Of a DNA stretch of 64,000 nt, positions 27,254-37,078 are shown piece after piece. Position numbers and translations under genes: made by a program. The DNA is taken from positions 6,280,908 to 6,344,907 of the forward strand of contig AP018180.1 in the NCBI GenBank assembly GCA_002368155.1, given 5' to 3'. The first letter of the stretch is position 1. Every line of letters starts with the position of its first letter. Origin of the DNA: Nostoc carneum NIES-2107. Its GTDB lineage: Bacteria; Cyanobacteriota; Cyanobacteriia; Cyanobacteriales; Nostocaceae. The notes under the pieces were generated by a model. It saw only the letters and a list, made by a program, of their open reading frames with translations, was not told the origin of the DNA and ran no database searches.

Positions 27254-29840
27254 TGCTGTTTATTTTGTGAACAGACGAGCATTTCCATCTCAGTACAGCC
27301 CTGATTACTGGGATTCTGCACATTACAGGAGGATTAGATTGTACATAAGTCAAAGTTGTTTTTTTAGCTACAACTGTACCTGCTCCACATCCCCATATTG
27401 GATAATGTACCCCTATCCAATTAGACATCTCCTCAGATAGTGTCCTATATTTTTCTATAACTGAAATCGCTTCCTTAGAAGAGATTTTTTGCAGCGCTTT
27501 TAAAGCTTCGTAACGAATCCATATATCTTCATTTCTATCTAAGAACACCTTTGTAATTTCAGGAACTTTATCTTTTGCTGCTGCACCAATTTTTCCTAAA
27601 GCTAGAACAGCACCAAATCGTACACTCCATTTTTGATCTTTTAGGGCAATCATCAGCGCTGGTAATGCATCTTTACCAATTTTCCCTAGAGATTCAGCTG
27701 CGGCACTAGAACTTGATGGCTCATCTCTACTACAGTATTTTTCACCATATTCTAGAGATGTAATTAACATTGGAATCGCATCTTTGGGATTTTCGCTGAT
27801 TTTGGCAAAAGCAACAGCTGCTCCTAAGCGTACTTCTGGTTCTTGATCTTCATCTTCAAAAGCAGCAATTAGTACAGGTATTGCATATTGTGCGTCTTTT
27901 TTAGAACTTTCGCCGATTTTGGCAAGAGTAACAGCAGCCTCTAGGCGTACTTCTGCGGTTTCATCTTCAAAAGCAGCAATCAGTAAAGGTATTACATATT
28001 TCGCATCTTTGTTAATTTGCCATAAAGCATTAGCAATACCAATATCGATAAAACCATTTTGTTGCTTCTTCAGAGCAGCCATTAATGCTGGCACTACGGA
28101 TTCGGCTTGTGTACCAATTTTCCCTAGAGCCCAAACTGCACTGCTGCGAACATTAGAATCTTGGTCTTGAAGAGCGTGAATTAGTGCTGGGACTGCGGAT
28201 TTAGCTGGAGTACCAATTTTCCCTAGAGCCGTAACTGCACTGCTGCGGACATCACTATTTTCGTTATCTAAAGCCCTAATTAGTGCTGGAACTGCAGATT
28301 TGGCTTCTTTTCCTATTTCCCCTAAAGCTTCAGCCGCGTTGCTGCGGACATTAGAATCTTGGTCTTGAAGAGCGTGAATTATTGCTGGAACTGCGAATTT
28401 AGCTGGAGTACCAATTTTCCCTAAAGCTTCAGCCACATTGCCACGGACATCAGGATCTTCGTCATTAAGTGCGTGAATTAGTGCTGGGACTGCGGATTCA
28501 GCTGGTGTACCAATTTCGCCTAAAGCTTCAGCTGCATTGCTACGTATAAGACTTTCCTTGTCTTGGAGAACTTTGATTAGTGCGGGAACTGCTGATTTTG
28601 CCTGCACACCCATTTGCCATAAAGCAAAAATAGCAGACTGTTGCACGTCAACATCTGGATTTTTGAGAACGTTAATTAGAGCTGGAACTGCATCTTTGCC
28701 AATTCGCGATATGTACGTATCAAAGCAAATATTTGAATCTTGGAGAGCCACAATTAGCTTTGGCACAGCATCTTTTGCTCTGATACCAATTTGTGCGAGA
28801 GCTTCACATGCACTTTGACGAACAGTTTGATCTGGATCGTCAAGTGCAATAACTAGCTTTGAAACTGCATCTTTTGCTTCAAAGCCCATTTCCCCTAGTG
28901 CTTGACCTGCTAGGGCACGGACAGAACTATTTTGATGCCCAAGAGCTTGTATCAACTTAGGTATTGCCTCTATACCAATTGCTGCTAAAGCATTAGCAGC
29001 AGCACGAGGATCGTAAAAATCTTGGTCTGCAATGATAATCAGAAATGGAGTGGTGTCTTTTGGGTCTACACCAATAGCAGCTAAAGCTTTAACAGCGCTG
29101 AAGCGGACATCAGTATTTTCATCTTTAAGAGATGCTATCAGAGCTGGCACTGCGGATTTAGCATTTTTACCGATATTTTCTAGAGTGCTGGCCGCATCAG
29201 AGCGAACATCACTATTTTGATGTCCAAGAGCAGTAATCAGAGATGGTACTGCCTTTTGAGCAATTTTTTCTAGAGCAACAGCAGCGCGAGAGCGAATAAC
29301 ACTATTTTGCTCTTTGAAAGCAGTTATCAGCATCGGAACAGCTGGTGTTCCAATTTGCCCCAGAGACACAGCAGCACGGATGCCAACGTTGGTATTTTGA
29401 TTTTTGAGAGCAGTCATCAGCGCTGGAATAGCTGGTGTCCCAATTTGTCTGAGAGTATGGACAGTTAGAATCCGAATATCAATATTTGTATCATTTAATA
29501 ATTCTTCTAAATCAGGTAATGCTAGTGAGGCTGATGAGCCAATTTTACCTAGTACAGCAATTATCGGAATGCGAAGGTTTTCATCTGAATTTTTAAGAGC
29601 TTTGATGAGAGACGAAACGGCTTTTGAGTTGCAAGTTACCAGTGCATTAAAAGCCTCAGCCTTAGCATTATTGAGTTGCTGGATATGCTTATGAATTTCT
29701 ATATGAGTACATTCAGCCTGAGTTGATGGAGTTTTTGCGATCGCTTTGATCTGACTGAACACAGGAAAGTTTGTCAGCCCCAGCATAGCTAGAGTCATTG
29801 AACTAGCAACTATAAATTTCCAATGTTTGCTCGGCACCAC
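27243..29840 (-). CDS. Exported HEAT-repeat protein
   Basis: 865 residues. An N-terminal hydrophobic segment after basic residues (SKHWKFIVASSMTLAMLGLT, then NFPVFSQ) is a likely signal peptide. From about 75 to 790 it is built of roughly twenty HEAT/PBS-lyase-type repeats, consensus (A/S)VPALIxALxDxDxxVRxxAAxALGxIG. The central repeats are nearly identical in protein and DNA. The last 60 residues are not HEAT: hydrophobic with several cysteines (WGCGAGTV, VMCRIPV, WKCSSV). HEAT solenoids bind other proteins; the partner is unknown but is likely the coupled pentapeptide protein. GTG start (29840 or 29837). Confidence 0.82.
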   Translation of the reverse strand: MVPSKHWKFIVASSMTLAMLGLTNFPVFSQIKAIAKTPSTQAECTHIEIHKHIQQLNNAKAEAFNALVTCNSKAVSSLIKALKNSDENLRIPIIAVLGKIGSSASLALPDLEELLNDTNIDIRILTVHTLRQIGTPAIPALMTALKNQNTNVGIRAAVSLGQIGTPAVPMLITAFKEQNSVIRSRAAVALEKIAQKAVPSLITALGHQNSDVRSDAASTLENIGKNAKSAVPALIASLKDENTDVRFSAVKALAAIGVDPKDTTPFLIIIADQDFYDPRAAANALAAIGIEAIPKLIQALGHQNSSVRALAGQALGEMGFEAKDAVSKLVIALDDPDQTVRQSACEALAQIGIRAKDAVPKLIVALQDSNICFDTYISRIGKDAVPALINVLKNPDVDVQQSAIFALWQMGVQAKSAVPALIKVLQDKESLIRSNAAEALGEIGTPAESAVPALIHALNDEDPDVRGNVAEALGKIGTPAKFAVPAIIHALQDQDSNVRSNAAEALGEIGKEAKSAVPALIRALDNENSDVRSSAVTALGKIGTPAKSAVPALIHALQDQDSNVRSSAVWALGKIGTQAESVVPALMAALKKQQNGFIDIGIANALWQINKDAKYVIPLLIAAFEDETAEVRLEAAVTLAKIGESSKKDAQYAIPVLIAAFEDEDQEPEVRLGAAVAFAKISENPKDAIPMLITSLEYGEKYCSRDEPSSSSAAAESLGKIGKDALPALMIALKDQKWSVRFGAVLALGKIGAAAKDKVPEITKVFLDRNEDIWIRYEALKALQKISSKEAISVIEKYRTLSEEMSNWIGVHYPIWGCGAGTVVAKKTTLTYVQSNPPVMCRIPVIRAVLRWKCSSVHKINSNGR

Positions 29841-30048
29841 TAACCTCTTGTATAAATCAAGGGTGTGTTGGAATATTGAATGCTACAAAACTAAATTGCG
29901 TTATTTCGTTAATTTTAAATTATAACTGCAAATTTTTCCTAAAATTAACGAATTTTTCCCCTAAAAAGTCTCAGAATACAGCTTTTTGGATAACCTACAT
30001 TTTTTTCCTTGACGATCTACTTTTGGAAAGCGTCAAATTACCACAGTA

Positions 30049-31803
30049 CTACTGCACTTTCTTAAACCACTCAACAATCCCATCAGCTAGTACTTTTGCC
30101 ATTTTCTTCTGTTCTTGGGGATTCACTACCTGCTCAAATTCCTCAGGATTACTCATAAAACCTAACTCTAGCAACACCGATGGTGCAGCAGTGGGCCGTG
30201 TCAACGCCAAATTATTCCAAAACACGCCATAGGAAGGTTTGCCAAGATTTTTGACTACATAGTTATGCAAAAATAATGCTAAACTGTGCGATTGGGTGTT
30301 ATACCAAAAAGTTCCAAATCCCTTAGTCTTTTCGGCATCACCATCATCAGGTAGCGAGTTGTGATGAACAGAAAGAGCGATCGCAGGTTCTTCTTTCGCA
30401 ATAATTACCTGCCGTTCTACTAAGGATACATCGCGATCGTCCTCTCTGGTTAGTACCACCGTTGCCCCACGCTTCACCAATTCGTCGCGCAGCAGCTTGG
30501 ATACTACCAAATTGACATCTTTTTCTAAATAGCCAGTTGGGCCACTGGCACCTGATTCTTTACCCCCATGTCCGGGATCTAGTAAAATCCTGATACCGGA
30601 TAAGGGTTTGCGTGTTTTGTCTTTAATTATAGGCGGATGACGCAAAGTCAAAATCAAGCTTGTACCTTCATATCTCAGATGATATCCCCACTGTTGAGAT
30701 TTTTTGAGATTAAAGGTGTATTGCACCTGTCCGGAAGCCACCTGTCGCCAATCTAGGCGAGAAATGAGGGGATTATCATCCGTGCGAACAATATCTGTTT
30801 GGGCGGTTGTATTGTAAAGAGTGAGAGCAAAAGAGCGATCGCTTTGTTGTACACTCACAGGAACGGGAACTTCTAGCGGAAACACAATCTCTGTGGCGCT
30901 GGGAAGTTTTCGATAACCTACACTCCGAATAATAGTGTGTGGTGAAATAGCACCTGGTAAAACTTGGGTTTCTTTAGCATTAATCCAAGCACCATAATCT
31001 AGACGTAACCATTCACCTTCCTTCCCTGTGACTACGGCTTGTGTTCTTTTTGGTAGTGGTGTGAGTCTAGAATAGTCAGTACTAGGGCCAGTGCGAGCTA
31101 CGCCTGAGTCTGCTGTTACTTCAATCACTGGCAATTGTGTGGGTGCAAGAACTTGAATTTTGCCAGTACCTAACTGAGTTATAGTTTTACCATCCAACGC
31201 CAGCTGAAACTCAGGTGTTCCCAAATCAGCGGCGGCTGCCATTGTTGTGCAACCTTGGTAGTTTCCTACGGTAGACTTATTAGCAGGTTGATTTTGCCCT
31301 GTTAAGGCAGCCAAATTACTTGGGAGTTGTGCCTTTCTCGGTTGGGGTGCAAGGGTAATAGTTTGATTAGCCAACTTAACAGTAACACTGGCGTTTGAAG
31401 GTGCGATCGCACTAAAGCAAATCAATTCTCCAGGTAGTCTGGCAATGTCGGCTGCTGGAGTGAGAGAATCTTTGGCAAAGGCTAAACCTTGTGGTAGAAC
31501 AGGCTGAGTACTCAGCCTTGTCACCTTGATCTGACGTTCTTGATTTTGGTGACGTACAGTAAACAGGTTATCTCCCAATTGTAAGGGGACACTGGGAGCA
31601 AAATGCCCTGCTTTGCTGCGGTTAACTGCCTTACCATTAATCAAAACCTGACCATTTGATGGTGCGGTACCCAGAAAAAATATTTTTTCTGCACTGGTTT
31701 GGTAGTTTGTCTGAGGAAAAACTACTAAGAGAGACGAGTTTGCCAACGCGATTGAGGAGGTGACGAGAAAGCTAAATATTACTAGTAGTACAAGTTTTTT
31801 CAC
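30049..31803 (-). CDS. N-acetylmuramoyl-L-alanine amidase (Amidase_3) with SH3b and AMIN-like regions
   Basis: 584 residues from GTG 31803, chosen because KKLVLLVIFSFLVTSSIALA directly after it is a clean signal peptide; the longer frame adds 14 unlikely residues. An SH3b-like domain lies near 240-300 (SGVARTGPSTDYSRL), an AMIN-like beta region follows, and the zinc amidase domain starts at IRILLDPGHGGKESGASG and continues through KDVNLVVSKLLRDEL and LSVHHNSLPD to VLLELGFMSNPEE. The conserved His-Glu-His zinc set and the catalytic Glu (VLLELGF) are present. It cleaves the stem peptide from MurNAc, acting in septum splitting or nanopore formation. Divergent from pyrG. Confidence 0.9.
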   Translation of the reverse strand: MKKLVLLVIFSFLVTSSIALANSSLLVVFPQTNYQTSAEKIFFLGTAPSNGQVLINGKAVNRSKAGHFAPSVPLQLGDNLFTVRHQNQERQIKVTRLSTQPVLPQGLAFAKDSLTPAADIARLPGELICFSAIAPSNASVTVKLANQTITLAPQPRKAQLPSNLAALTGQNQPANKSTVGNYQGCTTMAAAADLGTPEFQLALDGKTITQLGTGKIQVLAPTQLPVIEVTADSGVARTGPSTDYSRLTPLPKRTQAVVTGKEGEWLRLDYGAWINAKETQVLPGAISPHTIIRSVGYRKLPSATEIVFPLEVPVPVSVQQSDRSFALTLYNTTAQTDIVRTDDNPLISRLDWRQVASGQVQYTFNLKKSQQWGYHLRYEGTSLILTLRHPPIIKDKTRKPLSGIRILLDPGHGGKESGASGPTGYLEKDVNLVVSKLLRDELVKRGATVVLTREDDRDVSLVERQVIIAKEEPAIALSVHHNSLPDDGDAEKTKGFGTFWYNTQSHSLALFLHNYVVKNLGKPSYGVFWNNLALTRPTAAPSVLLELGFMSNPEEFEQVVNPQEQKKMAKVLADGIVEWFKKVQ

Positions 31804-31864
31804 AGCGAGAACACAGAAGATTTCACAATAGTGACTGTGGCACAATGACGGGATGTATTTTTAG

Positions 31865-33511
<1,647 letters not shown>

Positions 33512-33525
33512 TACCGCTACGCGGA

Positions 33526-33576
33526 AGTCAAAAGTCAAAAGTCAAAAGTCAAAAGTCAAAAGTCAAAAGTCAAAAG
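33526..33576. repeat. Seven tandem copies of heptamer AGTCAAA
   Basis: Seven exact AGTCAAA units in a row (33526-33574) plus two further bases, 15 bases after pyrG. This is a short tandemly repeated repetitive sequence of the kind known from heterocystous cyanobacteria. Confidence 0.9.
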
Positions 33577-33902
33577 GTGATACATCAAGGCTTGTGACTG
33601 TTTGAAATGGTAGCTTTATTTACGCCGCGTTTTACTAGTTCCCCTGCACCCAAGTCAAAAGTTAAACAGTTCATGGCTTAGACTGTTATCGATTTTGCCA
33701 GTACGAAAAGTCTACTCTAGCCTTCTTGCCCAGAGCGATCGCAATACTCGCAAAAAATGGCATCTTTATTTCCCCAGGGCATTACTGGTGTAAGCTAGCA
33801 ACAGTAATTTAAAATTCAGAATTATAGAGTAGCTTCTTTGCGATTTGAATTGTGAATTTTTGTGAAGTAGCAGCGACATCACTGGGGACTTGAGGAGATT
33901 TT
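33577..33902. other. Intergenic region after pyrG
   Basis: About 330 bp with one HIP1-like site and no supported ORF. It should hold the promoter of the 140-residue gene that follows. Confidence 0.35.
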
Positions 33903-34325
33903 GTGGTGTACTGGGTGAAACTCTTTTACGAGAGGAAACAATACGTAGTCAATTTCGACCGTATTAATGCATTTTGTTATGAACAAAATGGCAGGGTTAC
34001 CTTTTGGTTACCCGATTGTGCGATTCCGATTGTAATTAACCCACAAAATAACCATCAAGACTATCAAAAGATTTTGACTTATATAGAACGTGTGACAGGA
34101 GTAGAACTAGAAGATGCTTATTGGGTGAAAATTCTGTATGAAAATAACGAGTATGTAATTAACCTCAATTGCATCAGTTCTTTTTGCCAAGAAGCCAACG
34201 GCAGGATAACTTTTTGGTTGCCTGATGGTACTATTCCCATCATCATCAATCCAGTAAGTAATCCAGAGTCTTATGAAAAAGTATTGCAATACGTTCAGCA
34301 AGCAACAGGGTATTCTTTATCTTAA
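33903..34325 (+). CDS. Small protein made of two tandem ~66-residue repeats
   Basis: 140 residues of unknown function. Residues 3-68 and about 73-138 are copies of one module: YWVKLFYERKQYVVNFDRIN and YWVKILYENNEYVINLNCIS begin them, FWLPD(C/G)(A/T)IPI(V/I)INP follows in each, and both end in a helix with YI/YVQ and a TG. The module looks like a small all-beta fold plus a helix, with no signal peptide or membrane helix. Start GTG 33903 (or GTG 33906), with TTGAGGAG just ahead. An internal gene duplication is evident. Confidence 0.7.
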   Translation: MVYWVKLFYERKQYVVNFDRINAFCYEQNGRVTFWLPDCAIPIVINPQNNHQDYQKILTYIERVTGVELEDAYWVKILYENNEYVINLNCISSFCQEANGRITFWLPDGTIPIIINPVSNPESYEKVLQYVQQATGYSLS

Positions 34326-34432
34326 AAATCTGTTAAAAATTCATCATAAAATTTAAATTTGGCAATTCTCACCTTACCAAATACTTGCCAAATTCAAGGT
34401 AAAAGGGAAAGGGTAAAAGGAAAATGGGAAAC

Positions 34433-34494
34433 CTTGACTATTAATCTGAATCTTATTGATAGTCAAAGAGTAGGGGCAAGGTACTACCTTGCCC
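34433..34494. repeat. Inverted repeats downstream of the duplicated-module gene
   Basis: TTGACTAT pairs with ATAGTCAA, followed by GGGCAAGGTA-C-TACCTTGCCC (34474-34494), a perfect 10-bp palindrome with a one-base centre. The second resembles a dispersed cyanobacterial repeat. Together they could terminate transcription of both convergent genes. Confidence 0.55.
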
Positions 34495-34595
34495 TGATGA
34501 ATAATTTGATATAGCTAAAATTTGTTAATTGGTAAAAGTTGTAGCAAAATTGCATCTTTTTACCTAATTTTGTAGAAGGTTGTAAAAACGATAAT

Positions 34596-35492
34596 TCACG
34601 ACCCTGATAATTGCTGCCATGCCAACTTTGCAGCACCTACTATTCCCGCAGCATTGCCTAATTCTGCTGACAGGATTTGTAAACCTACACGGGATGTCGG
34701 CATAACTCGCTGCTCAATTTCAGCTTTCATTGCAGGTAAAAAAAACTGGAAACAGGCACTAATACCACCACCAATGACAATCGCTTCTGGTGTTAAGACG
34801 TAAATTAAACTCGTCAAACCAATACCTAAATCTCTACCATATTCCTGCCAAAACTTTAAAGCCTCTGCATCCGCTGTATGAGCCAAAGTACTCAATTCAT
34901 GAGGTTCTTTACCACTACGGCGACGAATTGCTGTAATTGAAGTGTACTGTTCCAAAGAACCACGATTACCGCTATTACAAACAGGGCCATTTGGGTTAAA
35001 GCTAATTAAACCTAATTCGCCGCCTGCACCTTGATGCCCAATAAATAATTTCCCATCAAGGATAATGGCACCGCCAACACCAGTGCCCAAAGTTAGCATA
35101 ATAAAATTTTGAAAATAGCGACCAGCACCTAACCAAGATTCGCCCAAACCTGCACAGTTAGCATCATTACCCACAATCGTCGGCTTACCCGTTTTCGCTT
35201 CTAACCAATCGGCTAAAGGGACATCTTGCCATCCTGCCAAGTTGATGGCGATTTTTGCAATCCGTCCCTTTGCATCAGCAGGGCCAGGAGTACCAACACC
35301 AATAGCTATAGTTTGATTATCTTGATCAATTTGGGCGATCGCATCCACCATCACCGCGACCACAGCCTCGGGTGTGGATGGTTGGGGAGTTGCTACTGTC
35401 AAAGATTGCAGGCAATTGCCATCTCGATCAAATCGCCCCAGCTTAATCGCTGTTCCCCCCAAATCAATACCAATTACTTGAGAATTTACCAC
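34596..35492 (-). CDS. ROK-family sugar kinase
   Basis: 298 residues. GIDLGGTAIKLGRFD is the phosphate-1 motif and GTGVGGAI the second ATP motif; NDANCAGLGE carries the catalytic Asp region. The ROK zinc motif, usually CxCGxxGCxE, reads VCNSGNRGSLE here, so two of the three cysteines are serine. Substrate is probably glucose or fructose/N-acetyl sugar, but the subgroup cannot be set. It follows a heptamer repeat tract on its 5' side. Confidence 0.85.
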   Translation of the reverse strand: MVNSQVIGIDLGGTAIKLGRFDRDGNCLQSLTVATPQPSTPEAVVAVMVDAIAQIDQDNQTIAIGVGTPGPADAKGRIAKIAINLAGWQDVPLADWLEAKTGKPTIVGNDANCAGLGESWLGAGRYFQNFIMLTLGTGVGGAIILDGKLFIGHQGAGGELGLISFNPNGPVCNSGNRGSLEQYTSITAIRRRSGKEPHELSTLAHTADAEALKFWQEYGRDLGIGLTSLIYVLTPEAIVIGGGISACFQFFLPAMKAEIEQRVMPTSRVGLQILSAELGNAAGIVGAAKLAWQQLSGS

Positions 35493-35500
35493 TTTATTCT

Positions 35501-35574
35501 GGGGATTGGGGATTAGGGACTGGGGACTAGGGACTGGGGACTAGGAATTTTAGATTTTGGATTCTAATCTAAAA
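35501..35574. repeat. GGGACTG-type heptamer tract plus TTTAGATT inverted repeat
   Basis: 35501-35545 is a run of GGGGATT/GGGGACT/AGGGACT heptamers. It is followed by TTTTAGATT...AATCTAAAA, an inverted repeat. Related tracts occur near 36960, 37060 and 62170. Confidence 0.8.
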
Positions 35575-35644
35575 TCCAAAATTGTTTTCAATGCCCAATG
35601 CCCAATCCCCCATGCCCAATTCCCAATTACTTGTAAAAAGCATA

Positions 35645-35848
35645 TTAGCTTTTTTGCGTTTTGGTACTAAAAAATTCCCAGTCCTCAGTTTTATTAGCTG
35701 CAAATTGTAAATTCGTCACGTTCGCCACCCGCGCATTTGATTCAGCCTGCCAAGCGGTGACTGGTGTTCCCCGTAAAATACCAGATAAAGCTACAGAAAG
35801 CATAAACCCACCAGTAGCGGCGGCAATTAAAGTCAAGTTGTCTTTCAC
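35645..35848 (-). CDS. Small single-span membrane protein, unknown
   Basis: 67 residues from GTG 35848, preceded by TTTTGGAG with 6 bases of spacing. VKDNLTLIAAATGGFMLSVA is a hydrophobic N-terminal helix or uncleaved signal; the rest is polar (WQAESNARVANVTNLQFAAN). No family was recognised. The opposite-strand frame over the same bases has poorer composition and no ribosome site. Probably real but unproven. Confidence 0.5.
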   Translation of the reverse strand: MKDNLTLIAAATGGFMLSVALSGILRGTPVTAWQAESNARVANVTNLQFAANKTEDWEFFSTKTQKS

Positions 35849-36000
35849 ACAAATCTCCAAAAGGATGAATGATTAAGGATAAAGAATAAAGTAAGGAATT
35901 AGTACAGGCCCATTATTAAAAAAGATAGGTTTTTCCTTGATGAGTTCCTTATCCCTCTATAGGCGGCTGAATTTCATACTTTATACTTCAGTTGACTGAA

Positions 36001-36897
36001 TTATTTCCGAATACTATTTTGTCGTCGTAAACGGGGATTGACAAATTCATTTAAACCTTCACCAAGTAGTGATAACCCTACCACCATCAATGTCATTGCT
36101 AAACCGGGGAAAAGTGTAGTCCACCAAATGCCAGTAGGTAGTGCTTCTAAAGCTTGTTTTAAATCATGCCCCCATTCTGGCACTTCTTCAGGTAGCCCTA
36201 AACCTAAAAACCCCAACCCGCCTAAGACTAAAATCGCATCGGCAGCGTTGAGGGTGAATAATACAGGTACGCTTTGAATAACGTTAAAAAATAAATACCG
36301 AGACAGCACTATCCATGTAGAAGCACCCATTGCTTGAGCCGCTTCAATGAACACTTCAGTTTTAACGCTCACAGTGTGGTTGCGAACAACTCGGTAATAT
36401 TGAGGAATGTAAGCAATGCTAATCGCGATCGCAGCATTTAATATTCCCCGCCCAACCACAAATGCCAGCGTTACTGACAGTAGTAATCCCGGCAAAGTAT
36501 AAATACTATCCATTAAAAATAGCAGTACTTTATCCAGCTTACCGCCCAGATAGCCGCTAACCATACCTAATGGCACGCCAATCACCATACTCAGCGCTGT
36601 TGCTAAAATTACCACTTGCAAAGCAGCTTGCGCGCCAAATAGCGTCCGGGAGAACACATCATGTCCCAGGCGACTAGTACCAAACCAATATTTAGCTGAT
36701 GGTGGATCGTGAATCGGGTTAGATAAAAAATCTTTGGGGTTTTGCAGCCATCCCCAAGCTTGAAATACCGGAGCGAAAAATGCCAAAAATAGAAACAGCA
36801 GGGTGATGGCTAACCCAATCAACATGAATCGCTGAGAAAGATTCGGATTTTTCGGAAAACGTAAAAAAGACGGCAGCTGCCGTTTTGTCATGGCCAT
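36001..36897 (-). CDS. ABC transporter permease, DppC/OppC type
   Basis: 298 residues with six predicted helices. The N-terminal OppC segment (LIGLAITLLFLFLAFFAPVF) precedes WFGTSRLGHDVFSRTLFGAQ, a hallmark of the DppC/OppC subfamily, and EAAQAMGASTWIVLSRYLFF is the EAA loop that contacts the ATPase. It would be half of the channel for peptides, nickel or similar ligands. No DppB, ATPase or binding protein is adjacent, so the gene is orphaned, as is common in cyanobacteria. Confidence 0.88.
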   Translation of the reverse strand: MAMTKRQLPSFLRFPKNPNLSQRFMLIGLAITLLFLFLAFFAPVFQAWGWLQNPKDFLSNPIHDPPSAKYWFGTSRLGHDVFSRTLFGAQAALQVVILATALSMVIGVPLGMVSGYLGGKLDKVLLFLMDSIYTLPGLLLSVTLAFVVGRGILNAAIAISIAYIPQYYRVVRNHTVSVKTEVFIEAAQAMGASTWIVLSRYLFFNVIQSVPVLFTLNAADAILVLGGLGFLGLGLPEEVPEWGHDLKQALEALPTGIWWTTLFPGLAMTLMVVGLSLLGEGLNEFVNPRLRRQNSIRK

Positions 36898-36952
36898 GAG
36901 CGATCGCCTGCATTGAGCAAGATACGCTGACCATTTTACATATCAGAGTAGG

Positions 36953-37078
36953 TATTGGGAATTGGGGACTGGGGACTAGGGACTGGGGATTTGGTGTTTT
37001 TTATTTCTTCCTTGTCCCCTTTCCTTCATCCGCCTCATCCCCCTCATTCCCAGTAAAGAATCCCCAATCCCCAGTCCC
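36953..37078. repeat. GGGACTG repeat with 13-bp inverted copies flanking the trxB end
   Basis: GGGACTGGGGATT at 36979-36991 is the exact complement of 37066-37078. The left copy is part of a GGGGACT heptamer run. The right copy abuts the trxB stop codon, so the mRNA can form a long hairpin. Confidence 0.7.

Noticed and set aside
33526-33576. Possible CRISPR array
   Set aside because: Units are 7 bases with no unique spacers; this is a simple tandem repeat.
35501-35545. GGGACTG tract as possible CRISPR or origin element
   Set aside because: No spacers, no Cas or replication genes nearby; the same tract recurs at several unrelated intergenic sites.
35661-35876. Forward 71-codon frame opposite the small membrane protein
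   Set aside because: No ribosome site and less coherent composition; the minus strand has a well-placed Shine-Dalgarno and a clear hydrophobic helix.
36001-36897. A complete peptide ABC transporter operon
   Set aside because: Only the DppC/OppC-type permease is present; flanking genes are unrelated.
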